64,000 nt of DNA from Sphingobacterium sp. R2 (GTDB lineage Bacteria > Bacteroidota > Bacteroidia > Sphingobacteriales > Sphingobacteriaceae), in assembly GCF_040760075.1 (NCBI RefSeq), contig NZ_CP142884.1:2418001-2482000 (forward strand), in the 5' to 3' direction. Of this stretch, positions 61,855-64,000 are shown in pieces. A program made the position numbers and the translations under genes. The notes beneath the pieces were generated by a model. The model searched no databases. It was given only the letters and a program-made list of their open reading frames with translations, and had not been told where the DNA came from. The number at the start of each line of letters is the position of its first letter. Within the stretch, counting starts at the first letter, position 1.

Positions 61855-62490
61855 ATGTCATTAATAGAAGATTTAAAATGGCGTCATGCTGTAAAGGCGT
61901 ATGACCCTGAAAAAAAAGTTAGTCAGGAAGATATCGATAAGATTGTGGAAGCTGCTCGTTTAGCCCCTACGTCTTCAGGCCTGCAACCATTTAAAGTGCT
62001 TGTCGTTGAGAACCAGGTATTAAAAGAGGAGTTGGCTAAGGGAGCACTAAATCCAGAGTGTATGCGGGAATGTTCGCACGTGCTGATTTTCGCTGCATGG
62101 GATCGCTATACGGCTGAGCGTATCGATCAGGTTTATGATTATACAACAGATGAACGCGATCTGCCTCGAGGACGCTTTGGTTCGTACACCGATAAGCTAA
62201 AGTCGATTTATCTAAATGAAGCTGCCGAAAGAAATTTTGCGCATACAGCAAGACAGACTTATATCGCTTTAGGCTTGGCGCTAGCCCAAGCGGCCGAACT
62301 TCGCGTCGATTCTACGCCAGCGGAAGGTTTTGATAATCAAGTGGTGGATAACGTATTGGAACTTGAAAAGCTTGGTTTAAAAAGTGTATCATTAATGTAT
62401 ATTGGTGTAGCAGACTCTTCCCGAGATTGGATCTCAACGATGAAAAAAGTTAGAGTATCCAAAGAGGATTTTGTCGTTGAATATAAATAA
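61855..62490 (+). CDS. NAD(P)H-dependent nitroreductase-family oxidoreductase
   Basis: The protein has 211 aa. It has the FMN-binding nitroreductase fold: LIEDLKWRHAVKAYDPEKKVS, EAARLAPTSSGLQPFKVLVVEN, ARQTYIALGLALAQAAEL and the C-terminal STMKKVRVSKEDFV. It likely reduces quinones or nitroaromatics. It sits 12 bases after the DUF1304 gene. Its membership of the ohr operon suggests detoxification of products formed under peroxide stress. Confidence 0.9.
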   Translation: MSLIEDLKWRHAVKAYDPEKKVSQEDIDKIVEAARLAPTSSGLQPFKVLVVENQVLKEELAKGALNPECMRECSHVLIFAAWDRYTAERIDQVYDYTTDERDLPRGRFGSYTDKLKSIYLNEAAERNFAHTARQTYIALGLALAQAAELRVDSTPAEGFDNQVVDNVLELEKLGLKSVSLMYIGVADSSRDWISTMKKVRVSKEDFVVEYK

Positions 62491-62525
62491 ATGGTCACTA
62501 CTTTCTCATTCATTTGAAAACTCGA

Positions 62526-62533
62526 TATCTTTG
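62526..62533 (+). promoter_or_regulatory. -7 box immediately before ohrR
   Basis: TATCTTTG is an exact TAnnTTTG match ending four bases before the ohrR ATG. No good -33 is seen. It may allow an internal leaderless ohrR message. Confidence 0.35.
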
Positions 62534-62537
62534 TAAG

Positions 62538-62969
62538 ATGGACGACTTATTAAAATTAGATAAACAGCTCTGCTTTTCAGTTTACGTGCTGCATAGGGAA
62601 ATTATGCAGCAATATCGAGCTATTCTTGAAGAGATCGACTTGACCTACCCACAATATATCACCATGATGGCATTATGGGAAAATGATGAGCAAACGGTAA
62701 ATCAATTAGGTGGTAAACTATTTTTAGATAATGGAACACTTACACCACTGTTGAAACGTCTCGAGGCCAAAGCCTTGCTCACCCGAACACGAAGCAAATC
62801 TGATGAGCGTGTGGTAAAAATCAAACTAACGAAGCAAGGATTGCTGCTGAAAGAAAAAGCGAGTTGTATTCCTATGCAGATTTTTCAAACGTTAAACCTT
62901 GAGTATGATGATATGATCCAGCTCAAGTCTTTAGCTGATAAAATTGTAAATAATTCGGGTAAACGCTAG
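62538..62969 (+). CDS. ohrR: Organic hydroperoxide repressor, OhrR/MarR family
   Basis: The protein has 143 aa from ATG 62538. KQLCFSVYVLHREIMQQYRAIL carries the sensing Cys (Cys12), matching the conserved peroxide-reactive Cys of OhrR. A winged-helix DNA-binding domain follows (LTYPQYITMMALWENDEQTVNQLGGKLFLDNGTLTPLLKRLEAK, with a wing RTRSKSDERVVKIKL). It represses ohr until the Cys is oxidised. An in-frame start at 62514 adds residues before the -7 box and is unlikely. Confidence 0.93.
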   Translation: MDDLLKLDKQLCFSVYVLHREIMQQYRAILEEIDLTYPQYITMMALWENDEQTVNQLGGKLFLDNGTLTPLLKRLEAKALLTRTRSKSDERVVKIKLTKQGLLLKEKASCIPMQIFQTLNLEYDDMIQLKSLADKIVNNSGKR

Positions 62970-62984
62970 AAGTTTTTCATAAAG

Positions 62985-63038
62985 AATAAGCAAGGACTGG
63001 ACGAGATATAATTTCGTTCAGTCCTTGCTTATTTTACT
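62985..63038 (+). terminator. ohr operon terminator
   Basis: A 20-bp stem with one wobble (62985-63004 with 63014-63033) and a 9-base loop, followed by a T4 run. It ends the ohr operon. Confidence 0.85.
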
Positions 63039-63161
63039 ATAAGGAGTTCTTGAAAATAGAAATCCCCACTATATATCAACTACCACAGATTTCGAGTGCT
63101 CCAAGTTTATTTCCGCTGAAATTGGCTATCTAGCTTAAATGGCTATAAACCTGCTGTATGC

Positions 63162-63743
63162 CTATAAGATATTTCTCAATTTAATATATTGCAGCAACAT
63201 AATAGTTTTTCCATCTTTGATTTCTCCTGTTTCAATCATGTTTAAAGCATCCTGAATTTTGATTTCAAGGATCTCTATATGCTCCTCTTCTTCTTCAAGT
63301 CCACCTCCATCGCTAACTTTCATATTGGTTGTATATTCTGCTATAAAAAAATGCAATATCTCGGTTACTGACCCGGGGGACATGTAGGCCTCAAATATCT
63401 TTTGTGCTTCCTTGATCTGGTAGCCCGTTTCTTCTTTTGTTTCTCTACGGATGCAATCTTGCGGTGAATCTTGGTCAAGTAATCCTGCGCATGCTTCTAT
63501 CAGCATACCCGATTCGTTGCCGTTGATGTAAGTTGGTATTCGAAATTGTCTGGTCAATATTACGGTCTGGGAACTGATGTTATAAAGCAAAATAACCGCG
63601 CCATTACCACGGTCATAAGCTTCCCTACTTTGTTGCTGTACTGTACCGTCGGGTTTGCTGTATTGATAGGTTACTTTCTTTAGCGTGTACCAATTATCTG
63701 ATAATATCTCGGTTTTTATAATTTCAATATCTTTTATTGCCAT
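63162..63743 (-). CDS. nudK: Nudix hydrolase, GDP-mannose pyrophosphatase (NudK) type
   Basis: The protein has 193 aa. The Nudix box is in the middle: [30 protein letters not shown] (matching GX5EX7REUXEEXGU with ETKEETGY). It also has [27 protein letters not shown] and [16 protein letters not shown], as in GDP-mannose and ADP-ribose pyrophosphatases. It hydrolyses nucleoside diphosphate sugars. The ATG at 63743 (MAIKDIEI) is preferred over one at 63785, which would add residues with no match. Convergent with ohrR, with no shared function visible. Confidence 0.88.
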   Translation of the reverse strand: MAIKDIEIIKTEILSDNWYTLKKVTYQYSKPDGTVQQQSREAYDRGNGAVILLYNISSQTVILTRQFRIPTYINGNESGMLIEACAGLLDQDSPQDCIRRETKEETGYQIKEAQKIFEAYMSPGSVTEILHFFIAEYTTNMKVSDGGGLEEEEEHIEILEIKIQDALNMIETGEIKDGKTIMLLQYIKLRNIL

Positions 63744-63858
63744 TTTTAGTGTGTTAAAGTCAAATAGTAAAAATAAAGATTGCAATCCATATGAAGTAGG
63801 GAAAACTAAAGATGCTTTGATATCTTTCGTTGGTTTCTATGGCGCTATTTGATGGACT

Positions 63859-64000
63859 TTATTTGAGACCATTTTCCAATACCTGTTTATCGATCGTGAA
63901 CTCACGATAGCCAAATGCACCAGACTTGTAGCCAATAACGGCACCGAACTCAATTTTTTTTTAGGAAGATATCTTTGGGAATACGGAAGAGCGGTATACA
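63859..64000 (-). pseudogene. C-terminal end of an unidentified minus-strand gene, frame broken at A9
   Basis: From the window edge one frame reads IPLFRIPKDIFLKK and then stops at a TGA (63950-63952). A second frame reads IEFGAVIGYKSGAFGYREF and continues to a TAA at 63859-63861. A run of nine A (T9 on the plus strand at 63954-63962) joins them; with eight A the frame is continuous. The family is not recognised. It may be a pseudogene, a slippage site or a sequencing error in a homopolymer. Confidence 0.4.

Noticed and set aside
1..64000. CRISPR array, prophage, rRNA operon
   Set aside because: No regularly spaced repeats, phage genes or rRNA sequence seen; the only clear mobile element is the IS at 21.2-23.0 kb.

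Overview
The window looks like chromosomal DNA of a Bacteroidota, most likely Sphingobacteriaceae (Sphingobacterium or a close relative). It has three SusC/SusD outer-membrane pairs, a ComEC without a visible metallo-beta-lactamase motif, a six-domain ribosomal protein S1, low G+C, and many promoters of the Bacteroidota form TTG-N19..21-TAnnTTTG. The genus is an inference from protein style; no 16S rRNA or tRNA gene was found.

Layout. 0.2-8.4 kb: gyrB, then a translationally coupled run of a helix-hairpin-helix/beta-barrel protein, comEC and recQ, each joined by an ATGA overlap, which suggests DNA uptake and processing. 8.4-15.1 kb (minus strand): a rhodanese-type sulfurtransferase and rpsA, then a tight cell-envelope operon (PASTA protein, mltG, thioesterase, YihY). 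ddl is divergent from the PASTA gene across an overlapping promoter pair. 16.3-19.6 kb: a class-A-like serine hydrolase, an exported hypothetical protein, folA and thyA. 19.9-23.0 kb: mtaB, followed by an intact IS1182-type insertion sequence with hairpin ends. 23.2-34.2 kb: an EamA transporter, an NlpC/P60 lipoprotein, a metallophosphoesterase, a nucleoside-permease-like MFS protein, a bifunctional nuclease, etfBA, a TPR protein, an NlpE-like lipoprotein and a cysteine desulfurase. 34.4-40.1 kb: an rsmI - PH/SHOCT - lnt operon on the minus strand, then class I aldolase and serS on the plus strand.

40.8-57.9 kb is the main accessory region. It holds three tandem susC/susD operons without glycosidases, sigma/anti-sigma factors or hybrid sensors, plus one MORN/TonB-C protein. 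The three SusC proteins share almost the same signal peptide and N-terminal carboxypeptidase-regulatory-like domain but have different barrels. Long gene-poor gaps (723, 1104 and 729 bp) lie before each pair. They contain clear promoters, long leaders, hairpins and a short tandem repeat.

58.2-63.7 kb: an OprO/P-type porin, a flavodoxin-fold NAD(P)H oxidoreductase beside a Crp/Fnr-type regulator, and a four-gene peroxide-stress operon (ohr, DUF1304, nitroreductase, ohrR/MarR). The ohr promoter is overlaid by a 22-bp near-perfect palindrome, the likely OhrR operator. A NudK-type Nudix hydrolase follows. The last 142 bases hold the end of an unidentified minus-strand gene whose frame is interrupted at a run of nine A.

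No CRISPR array, prophage, rRNA or tRNA was seen. Most genes are ordinary. The parts worth a second look are the regulatory architecture (apparently near-leaderless promoters, overlapping promoters, leader hairpins), the orphan SusCD cluster, the hairpin-rich gap before the second pair, and the competence-like operon.
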